From NCBI GenBank assembly GCA_937901475.1, contig CALGTL010000053.1, forward strand, positions 1 to 42,739: a DNA stretch of 42,739 nucleotides, given 5' to 3'. Each line of letters starts with the position of its first letter. Positions within the stretch are counted from its first letter, which is position 1. This stretch comes from an uncultured Dehalococcoidia bacterium. GTDB lineage: Bacteria; Chloroflexota; Dehalococcoidia; Lucifugimonadales; Australimonadaceae. The notes beneath the pieces are model-generated. The model had not been told where the DNA came from and ran no database searches. It worked only from the letters and a program-made list of their open reading frames with translations. This document shows positions 17,176-25,085 of the stretch, in pieces. The translations under genes were made by a program, and so were the position numbers.

Positions 17176-17782
17176 TCTTAGCCTCCGCACTCCGCTGCCG
17201 ACCGGCTAAAGGCACCTGGTCAGCTGGAGCAGGCTCGTTTTCACTTTCAGCGGTAATGGCTGCATCGGTGGCCTTGATGCACTCAACCAAATGGATTGCT
17301 TTGTCCAGCGACATGTGCCCAGCGAGTTCTTCGTCGAAGCTCATAGCTGGTCCGTGTGCGCAAACACCCAAGCACGTATTGAGCTTGAGTGAAATCAACC
17401 CATCTTCGGTCTCGCCTTCGTTGTTGAGCCCTAAGTGAGGGAGCAAGCCTTGGAGCATATGCTGTGCACCAAGAATATGACACGTGGGGCCCCAGCAAAG
17501 CTCGACTTTATGACGATTTGGAGGCGTGAACCGGAAGTTGGGGTAGAAAGAGGCTATGCCCCATACGGCATTGGCACTCGCGGTCATCCGGTGCGCGACT
17601 TCGTCGATAGCCTCAGCAGGCAGATAGCCAAGTTCATCTTGGACAGCTAGCAGAGAGGACAAAATGGTCACAGTGGTTGCTGGCTGCTTCGAAATTGCAT
17701 CGCGTGCTCGCCCTCGAAGCGAATTGCTCGCTCCGTCCGTGTCGATCCCGCTCGAAGCAGGGGTATCTGGCTTGGACATCAT
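17168..17782 (-). CDS. nuoE: NuoE-like [2Fe-2S] subunit
   Basis: This 204-residue thioredoxin-like subunit carries the [2Fe-2S] cluster next to NuoF. The four ligands are all present: CWGPTCHILGA (Cys-x4-Cys) and NTCLGVCAHGP (Cys-x3-Cys). The helical N-terminal half (LLAVQDELGYLPAEAIDEVA) is typical of the family, followed by GIASFYPNFRF. About 35 extra residues at the C-terminus, rich in Ala, Glu and Pro, have no known role. It is the first gene of the operon nuoE-nuoF-nuoG-fpr. No membrane NuoA/H/J-N genes are nearby, so a soluble complex is likely. Two adjacent ATG codons make the exact start uncertain by one residue. Confidence 0.92.
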   Translation of the reverse strand: MMSKPDTPASSGIDTDGASNSLRGRARDAISKQPATTVTILSSLLAVQDELGYLPAEAIDEVAHRMTASANAVWGIASFYPNFRFTPPNRHKVELCWGPTCHILGAQHMLQGLLPHLGLNNEGETEDGLISLKLNTCLGVCAHGPAMSFDEELAGHMSLDKAIHLVECIKATDAAITAESENEPAPADQVPLAGRQRSAEAKND

Positions 17783-17839
17783 TGTCCCTCAGCACGCCTA
17801 GACAAAGTTCGTGAATTTCTGCACTAATGACACACTCGA

Positions 17840-17869
17840 ATAGTAGCACGCACATCTGAACACTCACAA
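17840..17869 (-). promoter_or_regulatory. Possible promoter of the nuoEFG-fpr operon
   Basis: On the minus strand, TTGTGA (17869-17864), an 18-base spacer and TACTAT (17845-17840) lie about 58 bases upstream of the nuoE ATG, in the only gap between serA and nuoE. The match is moderate. Confidence 0.35.
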
Positions 17870-17891
17870 GGTAAGTGCGCTCGAGGCGTGG

Positions 17892-19514
17892 CTATGCCCC
17901 GCGAAAACGGAGCTGCGTGGCCACCATTAACTCTTGATGGACCAGCTTCACGCTAGTCATACCCGGGATTGCTTTGATATCAGCGAGCATAGCGTCCGTG
18001 AGGGGGTCATCGAACCCAACGACCATGGTTGCATTGCCTCGCGGAGAGTCTCGGCCGACCTCCATGAAGCTAATGTTGGCGTCATGGGAACCTGCGATGG
18101 TGCCGACCCTACCAATCATTCCCGGTTGATCAACCTGTGAAGTGAATAACATGTAAGGAGCGTTGGGCTCCATGTCCAAATAGAAGTCATTAATCCTCAG
18201 GAGGTGCACTCGCCCATTTGCGGACGTACCACCAAGGTACATCGTGCCTGTACTCGTACGAACTTCTACACCCACGTAGTTAGAGTACACAGCGAGAGCT
18301 TCAGATTCGCGCTCTTGCACTAAGTTGATGCCTCTCTCCTTGGCAATTAAAGGAGCATTGACGAGATTAACCCGAACGTCAGAACTGTCAGCGAGCACTC
18401 CTACAAGGGCCGCAGCGCCAATAATTGATGTGTCATGCTCTGCGATATCGCCCACGACATTGATAGAGACCGTGTCTAGTTGGCCTTCTGAAAGTTGGAT
18501 TGCGAGACGTCCCATAAGCATTGCCACGGGAATATAAGGACTCAGAGCCTCACGCACCGCTGCAGGGACGAACGGTACGTTAATAGTGTACGGAGCAGCT
18601 TCTCCCTTGAGCACAGCCATGACCTGGTCGACAACCTCAATGGCTACCTCAACTTGGGCTTCCTCAGTAGAAGCGCCAAGGTGAGGAGTCATAATCAAGT
18701 TATCGTTGCTGAGCAGCGGCATTTCTTTGGGGGGTTCGCTAGTAAAGACATCCAGCGCTGCGCCCGCGACATCGCCATTCTTCAGTGCAGTGTTCAGCAA
18801 TTCCTCATCAACCAAGCCGCCTCGGGCAGCGTTGATAATCCGTACGCCTTTCTTTAGCTTCTTGAACTCAGGCGCACCGAGGAGGCTTTTAGCACCTGCA
18901 GTGAGCGGAGTGTGAATGGAGATGTAATCCGGCTCAGAAACCAATCGGTTCATATCAACTAGCTCTACCCCCATAGAGCGTGCACGCTCCTCGGCGACAT
19001 AGGGGTCGAATGCCAACACGTTCATACCAAAGGCAACTGCCCTCTTGGCAACCTCGGAGCCAACTTTCCCAAGCCCGATGACACCGAGAGTCTTGCCGCG
19101 AAGCTCAACTCCCATGAACTTACTGCGGGTCCACTCACCACGGCGCATCGAAGCGTCTGCTTGCACGACGTTACGCGACAGCGACATCATCAGTGCGAAT
19201 GCATGTTCAGCAGCAGCGATGGTATTGCCAGTGGGGGCATTAACTACAGCGATGCCGTGACCAGTTGCCGCGTCAAGGTCGATATTGTCGACTCCAACCC
19301 CCGCACGACCAACGACCTGAAGGCGCGTAGCCTTCTCGATGATGGACGCAGTGACTTTAGTTTCGCTGCGGACAATCAGCGCGTCGTATTCGCCGATGAT
19401 TGGTTCGAGATCTTCGGGTTTGAGGCCAGTTTTAACGTCGACCTCGTGGCCAGCGGCTCTGAGCCGCTCCACGCCCGCGTTGTCAATTGGATCTGAGACT
19501 AGAACGCGCGCCAT
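17892..19514 (-). CDS. serA: D-3-phosphoglycerate dehydrogenase
   Basis: This enzyme makes 3-phosphohydroxypyruvate, the first step of serine synthesis. The 540-residue chain is the long SerA type. It has an N-terminal substrate domain with VRSETKVT, a Rossmann domain with GVIGLGKVGSEVAKRA (about 145-160), the catalytic Arg in NAARGGLVDEELL near 235, and the catalytic His in TPHLGASTEEA near 285. An ASB (intervening) domain spans about 320-450, and a C-terminal ACT domain begins near 455 (MLFTSQVDQPGMIGRVG), which usually gives serine feedback control. GGAG lies before the ATG. It sits 45 bases after a class V aminotransferase gene on the same strand, which fits a serine-synthesis operon. Confidence 0.96.
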   Translation of the reverse strand: MARVLVSDPIDNAGVERLRAAGHEVDVKTGLKPEDLEPIIGEYDALIVRSETKVTASIIEKATRLQVVGRAGVGVDNIDLDAATGHGIAVVNAPTGNTIAAAEHAFALMMSLSRNVVQADASMRRGEWTRSKFMGVELRGKTLGVIGLGKVGSEVAKRAVAFGMNVLAFDPYVAEERARSMGVELVDMNRLVSEPDYISIHTPLTAGAKSLLGAPEFKKLKKGVRIINAARGGLVDEELLNTALKNGDVAGAALDVFTSEPPKEMPLLSNDNLIMTPHLGASTEEAQVEVAIEVVDQVMAVLKGEAAPYTINVPFVPAAVREALSPYIPVAMLMGRLAIQLSEGQLDTVSINVVGDIAEHDTSIIGAAALVGVLADSSDVRVNLVNAPLIAKERGINLVQERESEALAVYSNYVGVEVRTSTGTMYLGGTSANGRVHLLRINDFYLDMEPNAPYMLFTSQVDQPGMIGRVGTIAGSHDANISFMEVGRDSPRGNATMVVGFDDPLTDAMLADIKAIPGMTSVKLVHQELMVATQLRFRGA

Positions 19515-19559
19515 GTCTATCTCCAGGGGAGAGGATTTTGGGGAGGAGGAGGGGGCTCT

Positions 19560-20666
19560 CTAGACCTTCGCTGGCTCGTAACCCAGCTTAGGCAATGCGT
19601 CCTTAAGGGCATCAAAAACGTTGTCGATGTCCGCTTTAGACACGTAACCCATATGGCCGATGCGGAACACGCGGCCGGCGAGCAAGCCCCGTCCCTCAGC
19701 AGCGATGATGTCGTAGTCGTCGCGCAGCGAAGTGAGCAGCGCTTCATCAGTGATTCCTTCGGGCACGAAGCAAGCCGTCACCGTATTGGATGCATGCTTG
19801 TCGTCCTTGGCCACCAGTTCAAGGCCCATGGCAGACAGTCCTTTGCGTGTGTAGCTAGCGATCTCCTCGTGGAACGCATACACCTCTTCCATGTCTCCTC
19901 GTGCGAGCATTTTCTGAACCGCGAAGTCAAGGCCGAAAAGCAAAGAGACTGCCGGGGTCCAAGGTGTTTGTCCTTTACCATGGGCATTCTTTGCTTCAGT
20001 GATGTCGAAATAGAACTTTGGCATCGTCGAAGTCTTCGACGCTTCCCACGCACGGGCGCTGAATGAAATCATAGAAAGCCCTGGCGGGCACATCCAGCCC
20101 TTCTGTGAGCCAGCGACTACTACATCCAAATCCCACTCATCAACGAGCAAGCGTATGGAACCGAGAGAGGAGATTGCATCGACCAGCAAAAGCTTGTCGA
20201 ACTCACCTTTTACGATACCTGCAATGGTTTGAATATCGTTCGTGATACCAGTCGAGGTTTCGTTGTGCGTAATCAAGACTGCAGTGATTGCCGGGTCGTC
20301 CTTCAGCGCGGTGCGGATTGCCTCAGGGTCGGCTGCCTCACCGTCAGGGAATTTGAGTTCATTGACGGAAGCACCGTATGCCCTCGCAATTTTGGAGAAT
20401 CGGTCACCAAAATTCCCCACGGTAACAGCAAGCACTCGCTGCCCAGGAGAAAGGGTGTTGACCACCGCCGCCTCCATCGCGCCGGTGCCAGAGGATGTAA
20501 GAACGAACACGTCATTCTTGGTCTCGAACGCCCTCTTCAGATTCTCACCGACTCGTGTGATGAGCTCAGCGAACTCAACACCACGGTGATCGATCATCTG
20601 TTTACTCATTGCCTCGTAAACATCATCAGGCACGGGCGTCGGGCCGGGAAGGCGCAGGTTCGCCAT
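19560..20666 (-). CDS. Class V aminotransferase (AGT/SPT-like), probable phosphoserine transaminase role
   Basis: This 368-residue PLP enzyme resembles alanine-glyoxylate and serine-pyruvate aminotransferases. PGPTPVPDDVYEAM at the N-terminus, SSGTGAMEAAVVN in the phosphate-binding region, VDAISSLGS with the PLP-pyridine Asp, and the Schiff-base Lys in VVAGSQKGWMCPPGL are all visible. Because serA follows directly and no classic serC is in view, I infer that it transaminates 3-phosphohydroxypyruvate, as proposed for similar pairs in several archaea and bacteria. Glyoxylate or pyruvate could be additional or alternative amino acceptors. The gene is first in the operon and has a good promoter and palindrome upstream. 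Confidence 0.88.
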   Translation of the reverse strand: MANLRLPGPTPVPDDVYEAMSKQMIDHRGVEFAELITRVGENLKRAFETKNDVFVLTSSGTGAMEAAVVNTLSPGQRVLAVTVGNFGDRFSKIARAYGASVNELKFPDGEAADPEAIRTALKDDPAITAVLITHNETSTGITNDIQTIAGIVKGEFDKLLLVDAISSLGSIRLLVDEWDLDVVVAGSQKGWMCPPGLSMISFSARAWEASKTSTMPKFYFDITEAKNAHGKGQTPWTPAVSLLFGLDFAVQKMLARGDMEEVYAFHEEIASYTRKGLSAMGLELVAKDDKHASNTVTACFVPEGITDEALLTSLRDDYDIIAAEGRGLLAGRVFRIGHMGYVSKADIDNVFDALKDALPKLGYEPAKV

Positions 20667-20736
20667 CAGTTCCTCCTACTAAGTCGTCGAAAAGGCCGAA
20701 AGGCTGGACAGGGCAGATGTCAGATTGACCAAGTCA

Positions 20737-20766
20737 ATTATAGGGTCTGACAGGGGCCTGGTTCAA
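20737..20766 (-). promoter_or_regulatory. Probable promoter of the aminotransferase-serA operon
   Basis: On the minus strand, TTGAAC (20766-20761), an 18-base spacer and a perfect TATAAT (20742-20737) lie about 70 bases before the ATG. TTGACCAAGTCAA (20725-20737), an inverted repeat with five-base arms, abuts the -10 box and would cover the transcription start, so it is a candidate operator. The same leader holds a 14-base string also found in the leader of the MFS gene at 6003. Confidence 0.55.
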
Positions 20767-20840
20767 CCGGCAACATCGAGTCTGTGAGTCAATTCACAAG
20801 CCTTACGTCAGGCTCCGTTGAAGCTCACATGGCTTTTGAC

Positions 20841-21353
20841 TCACTCTAAATTGCCCTCAGCTTTGTAGTTGAGCGCCAATTTGATGTACTCATCGGCATT
20901 GATAGTAACTAGCTCGTAATGCTTTTTCAGCATAGGCCCGATGACCTTCCCGGGAACACCGGCGAAGATGCTGTTATCTGGAACCTCACGCCCCTCTATT
21001 AGCACGGATCCAGCAGCGACGATGCACCACTCACCCACACGCGATTGGTCATTCATCGTGCTGTTATTACCAAGCAAGCAATGATCACCCACTGAGCGAG
21101 CGTGGCAGACTACCGAATGCCCAATCGTCACGAAACCACCGATATCCATGTTCCCATCAGCGTGACAGACGGTCCCATCCTGAATGTTCGTGCCCTTCCC
21201 GATGGTCATCTTCCCGCGATCTGAGCGCAGCACAACGCCAGGCCAAATAGACGCGTTGGGCCCAATCTCAATATCGCCTATCAAGTAAGCCGCTTCGCTC
21301 ACAAATGCTGTCGGGTCGATCTTAGGGGCCTTGCCATTGAGGCTGCGAATCAT
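20841..21353 (-). CDS. Gamma carbonic anhydrase-like hexapeptide-repeat protein
   Basis: This 170-residue left-handed beta-helix protein has repeated [LIV]-G-x4 hexapeptides (YLIGDIEIGPNASIWPGVVL). The three metal-binding histidines of gamma carbonic anhydrases are present in TVCHADG, TIGHSVVCHAR. It belongs to the YrdA/PaaY/CaiE group, whose members are trimeric zinc or iron proteins; some hydrate CO2, and PaaY is a thioesterase acting on CoA compounds. The ORF-track version (281 residues) runs into the divergent mutase gene. The true start is the ATG at 21353, with AAGGA just upstream and the conserved beginning MIRSLNGKAPKID. The divergent neighbour handles CoA esters, so a housekeeping role in CoA metabolism is possible but unproven. 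Confidence 0.88.
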   Translation of the reverse strand: MIRSLNGKAPKIDPTAFVSEAAYLIGDIEIGPNASIWPGVVLRSDRGKMTIGKGTNIQDGTVCHADGNMDIGGFVTIGHSVVCHARSVGDHCLLGNNSTMNDQSRVGEWCIVAAGSVLIEGREVPDNSIFAGVPGKVIGPMLKKHYELVTINADEYIKLALNYKAEGNLE

Positions 21354-21421
21354 GTTAGTCCTTGCCGAGGCAGAGCCAAGCCCTCGCATGCATTGATTAG
21401 GTTCCTCGCCGCACCGAATCC

Positions 21422-21451
21422 TTGAATGTCTGGCGGGCGTTTCTCTATGAT
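21422..21451 (+). promoter_or_regulatory. Possible promoter of the acyl-CoA mutase operon
   Basis: TTGAAT (21422-21427), an 18-base spacer and TATGAT (21446-21451) lie about 80 bases before the mutase ATG at 21530, in the divergent gap shared with the carbonic-anhydrase-like gene. Confidence 0.45.
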
Positions 21452-21529
21452 ACCTTCGTTCCTGGCCCACTTTCCCCGTAACCCCGTCAACCGTGCGGCA
21501 ACAGCATGGCCAGTTGAATGGAGACACAG

Positions 21530-23233
21530 ATGCCCCTTTACGATAAAGATGCCCTCGATTCCGCACGGGCGAACCACGCGAGTGGGGGGCACGATGAGTT
21601 GAGCACCGTCGCCAATAAGATGACAGAACCACTCGACCAATTCCAAACCATCTCAGGCATACCTGTTGAGGGCGTTTACACTCCACAGGACAATTCTGCG
21701 CTCAACTACGACAAAGACTTGGGCAATCCTGGGCAATTTCCATTCACCCGTGGCGTCTACCCCACCATGTACCGTGGGAGGCAGTGGAGCCGAAGACAGA
21801 TAGCAGGGTTTGGAACAGCTACTTCGACGAACGAACGTTTCAAATTCCTTATGGCCAACGGCCAGACAGGTTTAAGCACCGACTTCGACCACCCTACCCT
21901 CACCGGCTATGACTCGCTACACCCGTTATCTGAAGGGGAAGTCGGTCGCCTAGGTGTTGCCATCGACACGCTCCCTGATATGGCAGAGCTATTCAATGGC
22001 ATTCCCTTAGATGGGGTAAGCATCTCGCTCACCATTAACCACCCTGCGATTGTTCTACTTTCATTCTTGCTTGAGCATGCGAAAGATCAAGGAGTCTCCT
22101 GGGATCGGCTGCGAGGGACGGTTCAGAACGATTCATTGAAAGAGTTCCACGGTCAGAAAACCTTCGCCGTGCCTCCGCGCGGTGGATTCCGGATGACGAT
22201 GGATCTGGTGGAGTACTGCACCAAGCACGTTCCTGCCTGGAACACCATCTCCATCTCGGGGTACCACACTCGTGAAGCGGGGTCAGATGCCGTCCAAGAA
22301 CTGGCTTTCACTCTAGCCCAAGGCATGGCATATATTGAAGGTGGCCAAAGACGAGGTATGAGCGTAGATACCTTTGCCCCGCGCCTTTCATTCTTCTTCG
22401 GCGTCCATATGGATTTTTTCGAAGAGATTGCCAAACTGAGGGCAGCCCGACGGCTATGGGCGCGGATTGTCAAAGAGCGCTACGGCGCGACCAACCCTCG
22501 AGCGATGCTCTGTAGATTCCATAGCCAAACCCTAGGCTCAACGCTGGTTCGCAATGGAATGCTCAACAACATCGTCCGCGGGACATCTCAGGCCCTCGCA
22601 GCCGTACTCGGCGGCACCCAGTCACTCCACGTTAGTGGCTATGATGAAGCCCACGACATCCCATCAGAAGAAGCAATGCGAATGTCCCTCACCACGCAGA
22701 GGATTCTCGGTTCTGAAACTGGAGTTCCTGACACTGCTGATCCATTGGGTGGGTCTTTCTTCATCGAGAACCTCACCAACGAGATTGAAGAGCGAGCAAT
22801 GGCTCACATCAAGAAAATCGACAACATGGGCAATGGCAGCATGCTTGACGGAATGTTCGCCGCCATCGAATCCGGTTACATCGAAAAGGAAATATCCGAC
22901 GCTTCCTACAATTACCAGAAGCGTATCGAGAACAAGGACTATGTTGTCCTTGGACTCAACGAGCCCATCCCGGACGCAACACTTCCGCCAAAGCTCTACG
23001 AGCACGACGACCTTGAAGAGGAGCGCCAGAAAGAGCGCCTCGCCAATGTCGTTCGGAGACGCGACCCACAAATCACAGCTGGCGCACTCGACGCGCTCCG
23101 GGAAGGAACGGCGGGAGACGCTAACCTGATGCCGCTGGTGCTTGATGCCGCGAGGTCACACGCAACTGAAGGAGAAATTATGGGAGTGTTTCGTGAGATC
23201 TTCGGTGAGCATCAGGACCCAGGTATATTCTAG
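21530..23233 (+). CDS. hcmA: B12-dependent acyl-CoA mutase large subunit, 2-hydroxyisobutyryl-CoA mutase-like
   Basis: This 567-residue catalytic TIM-barrel subunit belongs to the methylmalonyl-CoA mutase superfamily (TMYRGRQW, NGQTGLSTDFD, catalytic His246 in SISGYH). It lacks the C-terminal cobalamin domain, which is a separate gene downstream. Specificity residues were placed by spacing from the catalytic His. Methylmalonyl-CoA mutase Tyr89 is replaced by Ile91 (RRQIAGFG). Its Arg207, which grips the free carboxylate, is replaced by Gln209 (EFHGQKTF). Ala116 is replaced by Asp118. Ile plus Asp at these sites is the reported signature of 2-hydroxyisobutyryl-CoA mutase (Ile90, Asp117). The expected reaction links 2-hydroxyisobutyryl-CoA and 3-hydroxybutyryl-CoA. 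The ATG at 21530 has GGAG six bases upstream and is preferred over the ATG at 21518. Operon with hcmB and a CoA ligase. Confidence 0.85.
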   Translation: MPLYDKDALDSARANHASGGHDELSTVANKMTEPLDQFQTISGIPVEGVYTPQDNSALNYDKDLGNPGQFPFTRGVYPTMYRGRQWSRRQIAGFGTATSTNERFKFLMANGQTGLSTDFDHPTLTGYDSLHPLSEGEVGRLGVAIDTLPDMAELFNGIPLDGVSISLTINHPAIVLLSFLLEHAKDQGVSWDRLRGTVQNDSLKEFHGQKTFAVPPRGGFRMTMDLVEYCTKHVPAWNTISISGYHTREAGSDAVQELAFTLAQGMAYIEGGQRRGMSVDTFAPRLSFFFGVHMDFFEEIAKLRAARRLWARIVKERYGATNPRAMLCRFHSQTLGSTLVRNGMLNNIVRGTSQALAAVLGGTQSLHVSGYDEAHDIPSEEAMRMSLTTQRILGSETGVPDTADPLGGSFFIENLTNEIEERAMAHIKKIDNMGNGSMLDGMFAAIESGYIEKEISDASYNYQKRIENKDYVVLGLNEPIPDATLPPKLYEHDDLEEERQKERLANVVRRRDPQITAGALDALREGTAGDANLMPLVLDAARSHATEGEIMGVFREIFGEHQDPGIF

Positions 23234-23244
23234 GCCGTCGAGTT

Positions 23245-23270
23245 TTTACGGAAAGTCCAAAAGCCGTAAA
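23245..23270 (+). other. Small stem-loop between the mutase subunit genes
   Basis: TTTACGG and CCGTAAA form a seven-base-pair stem with a 12-base loop in the 59-base gap between the large and small mutase subunits. It could adjust relative expression of the two subunits. No T tract follows, so it is probably not a terminator. Confidence 0.35.
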
Positions 23271-23292
23271 CCAAGAGAGTTAGGAGTCAACA

Positions 23293-23703
23293 GTGGACGA
23301 CCCACGCCCCATAAAAGTACTGTTAGCTAAGCTAGGCCTAGACGGCCACGATCGCGGTGTCAAGGTTGTCGCCAGAGCCCTCCAGGATGCGGGCATGGAA
23401 GTCGTCTACATGGGCATGCGGGTAACGCCAGAGACCGTGGCCAGCCGTGCTGAGGAAGAAGCAGCCGATGTCATCGGAATCAGCCTCCTCTCTGGTGCTC
23501 ACAAGAAGCTCATGCAAGCCATGATTAAATCAGTAGAAGAGCGTGAGATACGAGATGAAGTACTCATCCTCGTTGGTGGCACCATCCCCGAAGGCGATGA
23601 AGAAGAGCTCGCCGCCATAGGAGTAGATGGAGTGTTTCCCGTAGGGTCCAGCCTTTCAGACATAGAGCATTTCATCCGCGAACACCGCAAGCCGAGGGCC
23701 TAG
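23293..23703 (+). CDS. hcmB: B12-binding small subunit of the acyl-CoA mutase
   Basis: This 136-residue protein is a cobalamin-binding domain. LGLDGHDRG near residue 16 contains the D-x-H-x-x-G motif whose His binds cobalt from below. ISLLSGAH near 57 and LVGGTIPEGD near 92 are the other two conserved loops that hold the nucleotide tail. Its length matches the separate small subunits of 2-hydroxyisobutyryl-CoA and isobutyryl-CoA mutases. The GTG start is supported by GGAG upstream and by the conserved beginning PIKVLLAKLGLDGHD. The CoA ligase gene follows after two bases, so the genes are translationally close. Confidence 0.93.
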   Translation: MDDPRPIKVLLAKLGLDGHDRGVKVVARALQDAGMEVVYMGMRVTPETVASRAEEEAADVIGISLLSGAHKKLMQAMIKSVEEREIRDEVLILVGGTIPEGDEEELAAIGVDGVFPVGSSLSDIEHFIREHRKPRA

Positions 23704-23705
23704 CC

Positions 23706-25085
23706 ATGGCCACTTGGCCACCGAAGTACGACGACACTTACTTACCCTCTAATGACGAAGAGTATTGGTTCCCCGAGCTAGAAACCGAATCGCCCGAAAA
23801 GCGCATTGCCCGGGTTCTCGAAAAGCTCCAGGGCCAGCTGTCCTGGGCATACAAGCGCTCCCCGTTCTACAAGCGCATTTGGGATGAAGCAGGTATTTCC
23901 CCTAGAAATATCAAAACTCTTGATGATTTCCATCTCATCCCGATCATCACTAAAGAAGACCTTCGCGAGGACCTAGTCGCAAACCCGCCATTCGGGAGCA
24001 ACATCTGCGACGACTGGTCGGACATTGAGCGTATCCATGGGTCTAGCGGAACCACAGGCATACCCACAGTGTTGACCATTAGTCGAGATGATTGGCAACG
24101 CATTGGCAACGCCCATGCTCGAGTGATGTGGGCTGCAGGCATCAGGCCTACCGATATGATATTCATGGCATCACCCTTCTCGCTCTACATGGGAAGTTGG
24201 GGAGCGCTCGTCGGATCAGAGCGCATCCGTGCCCGCTGCTTCCCCTTCGGTGCAGGAAGTCCAGGCCAAACCAAGATGGCTGTCCGCTGGATACAAGCCA
24301 CAAGCCCAACCGTCTTCTATGGCACTCCTTCCTTCGCTCTGTACCTCGCGGAGACCGCCCAAGAGCAAGGTATTGACCCTAAGACCTTCGGGTTCCGCAC
24401 TCTCTTCTTCTCGGGTGAGCCCGGTGCCTCCATTCCATCGACGCGCGACACGCTACAAGCCACCTTCGGCGCATCTATCGTCGACATGGGCTCGACCGGC
24501 GAGATGTCCCCATGGATGACCAACGGAGGATGCGCTCACAGTCCAGGAATGCACCTCTGGCAGGACATAGTCTTCACCGAGCTTGTCGATCCTCTGACGA
24601 AAGCAGTTGTTCCCTACGGATCGGAGGGCGTTCCTGTCTACACGCACTTGGAGCGCACCTCGCAGCCACTCATACGATTCTGGTCAGGCGATATTTCACG
24701 CTGGACGGACGAGCCATGTAAGTGCGGTCGCACGTACCCCCGGTTGCCCATGGGTATCTACGGCCGCGTGGACGATATGGTCACCGTCCGTGGTGAGAAT
24801 GTTTACCCCAGCGCAGTGGAGAACGTCGTTCGTGGAATGCCAGAACTCACGGGCGAGTTCCGAATGATCATCACTCGTCAGCGGGTCATGGATGAATTGA
24901 CCGTCCTTGCCGAGTATGCAGGCGGACAGGGCGCATCGCTAGATGACATCAAATCACGCCTCGAAGCGACCCTTGCTGCCACGTTAGGTATCCGTGCCAT
25001 CGTAGATCTAAAACACCCTGGTGAGCTTGAGCGAACCCAGTTCAAGGCAAAGCGAGTGATAGACGAACGCGACATACTGGCCTAG
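23706..25085 (+). CDS. PaaK-type acyl-CoA ligase, possible 2-hydroxyisobutyrate--CoA ligase
   Basis: This 459-residue AMP-forming acyl-CoA ligase is of the phenylacetate-CoA ligase family. The N-terminal YKRSPFYKRIWDEAG region, the P-loop HGSSGTTGIPTV near residue 115, and the C-terminal hinge YGRVDDMVTVRGENVYPSAVE near 350 are all present, followed by the small lid domain. It would activate a carboxylate with ATP and CoA. Because it lies two bases after the mutase small subunit, the activated acid should be the mutase substrate; 2-hydroxyisobutyrate is my inference, matching the hcl-hcm arrangement known from Aquincola. Phenylacetate itself is unlikely, as no paa ring-degradation genes are in view. 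Confidence 0.88.
   Translation: MATWPPKYDDTYLPSNDEEYWFPELETESPEKRIARVLEKLQGQLSWAYKRSPFYKRIWDEAGISPRNIKTLDDFHLIPIITKEDLREDLVANPPFGSNICDDWSDIERIHGSSGTTGIPTVLTISRDDWQRIGNAHARVMWAAGIRPTDMIFMASPFSLYMGSWGALVGSERIRARCFPFGAGSPGQTKMAVRWIQATSPTVFYGTPSFALYLAETAQEQGIDPKTFGFRTLFFSGEPGASIPSTRDTLQATFGASIVDMGSTGEMSPWMTNGGCAHSPGMHLWQDIVFTELVDPLTKAVVPYGSEGVPVYTHLERTSQPLIRFWSGDISRWTDEPCKCGRTYPRLPMGIYGRVDDMVTVRGENVYPSAVENVVRGMPELTGEFRMIITRQRVMDELTVLAEYAGGQGASLDDIKSRLEATLAATLGIRAIVDLKHPGELERTQFKAKRVIDERDILA

Noticed and set aside
21354-21686. Long version of the carbonic-anhydrase-like protein
   Set aside because: It would overlap the divergent mutase gene; the ATG at 21353 has a ribosome site and the family's normal beginning.
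21530-23233. Plain methylmalonyl-CoA mutase
   Set aside because: The Arg that binds the free carboxylate is Gln, and the Tyr89 and Ala116 equivalents are Ile and Asp.
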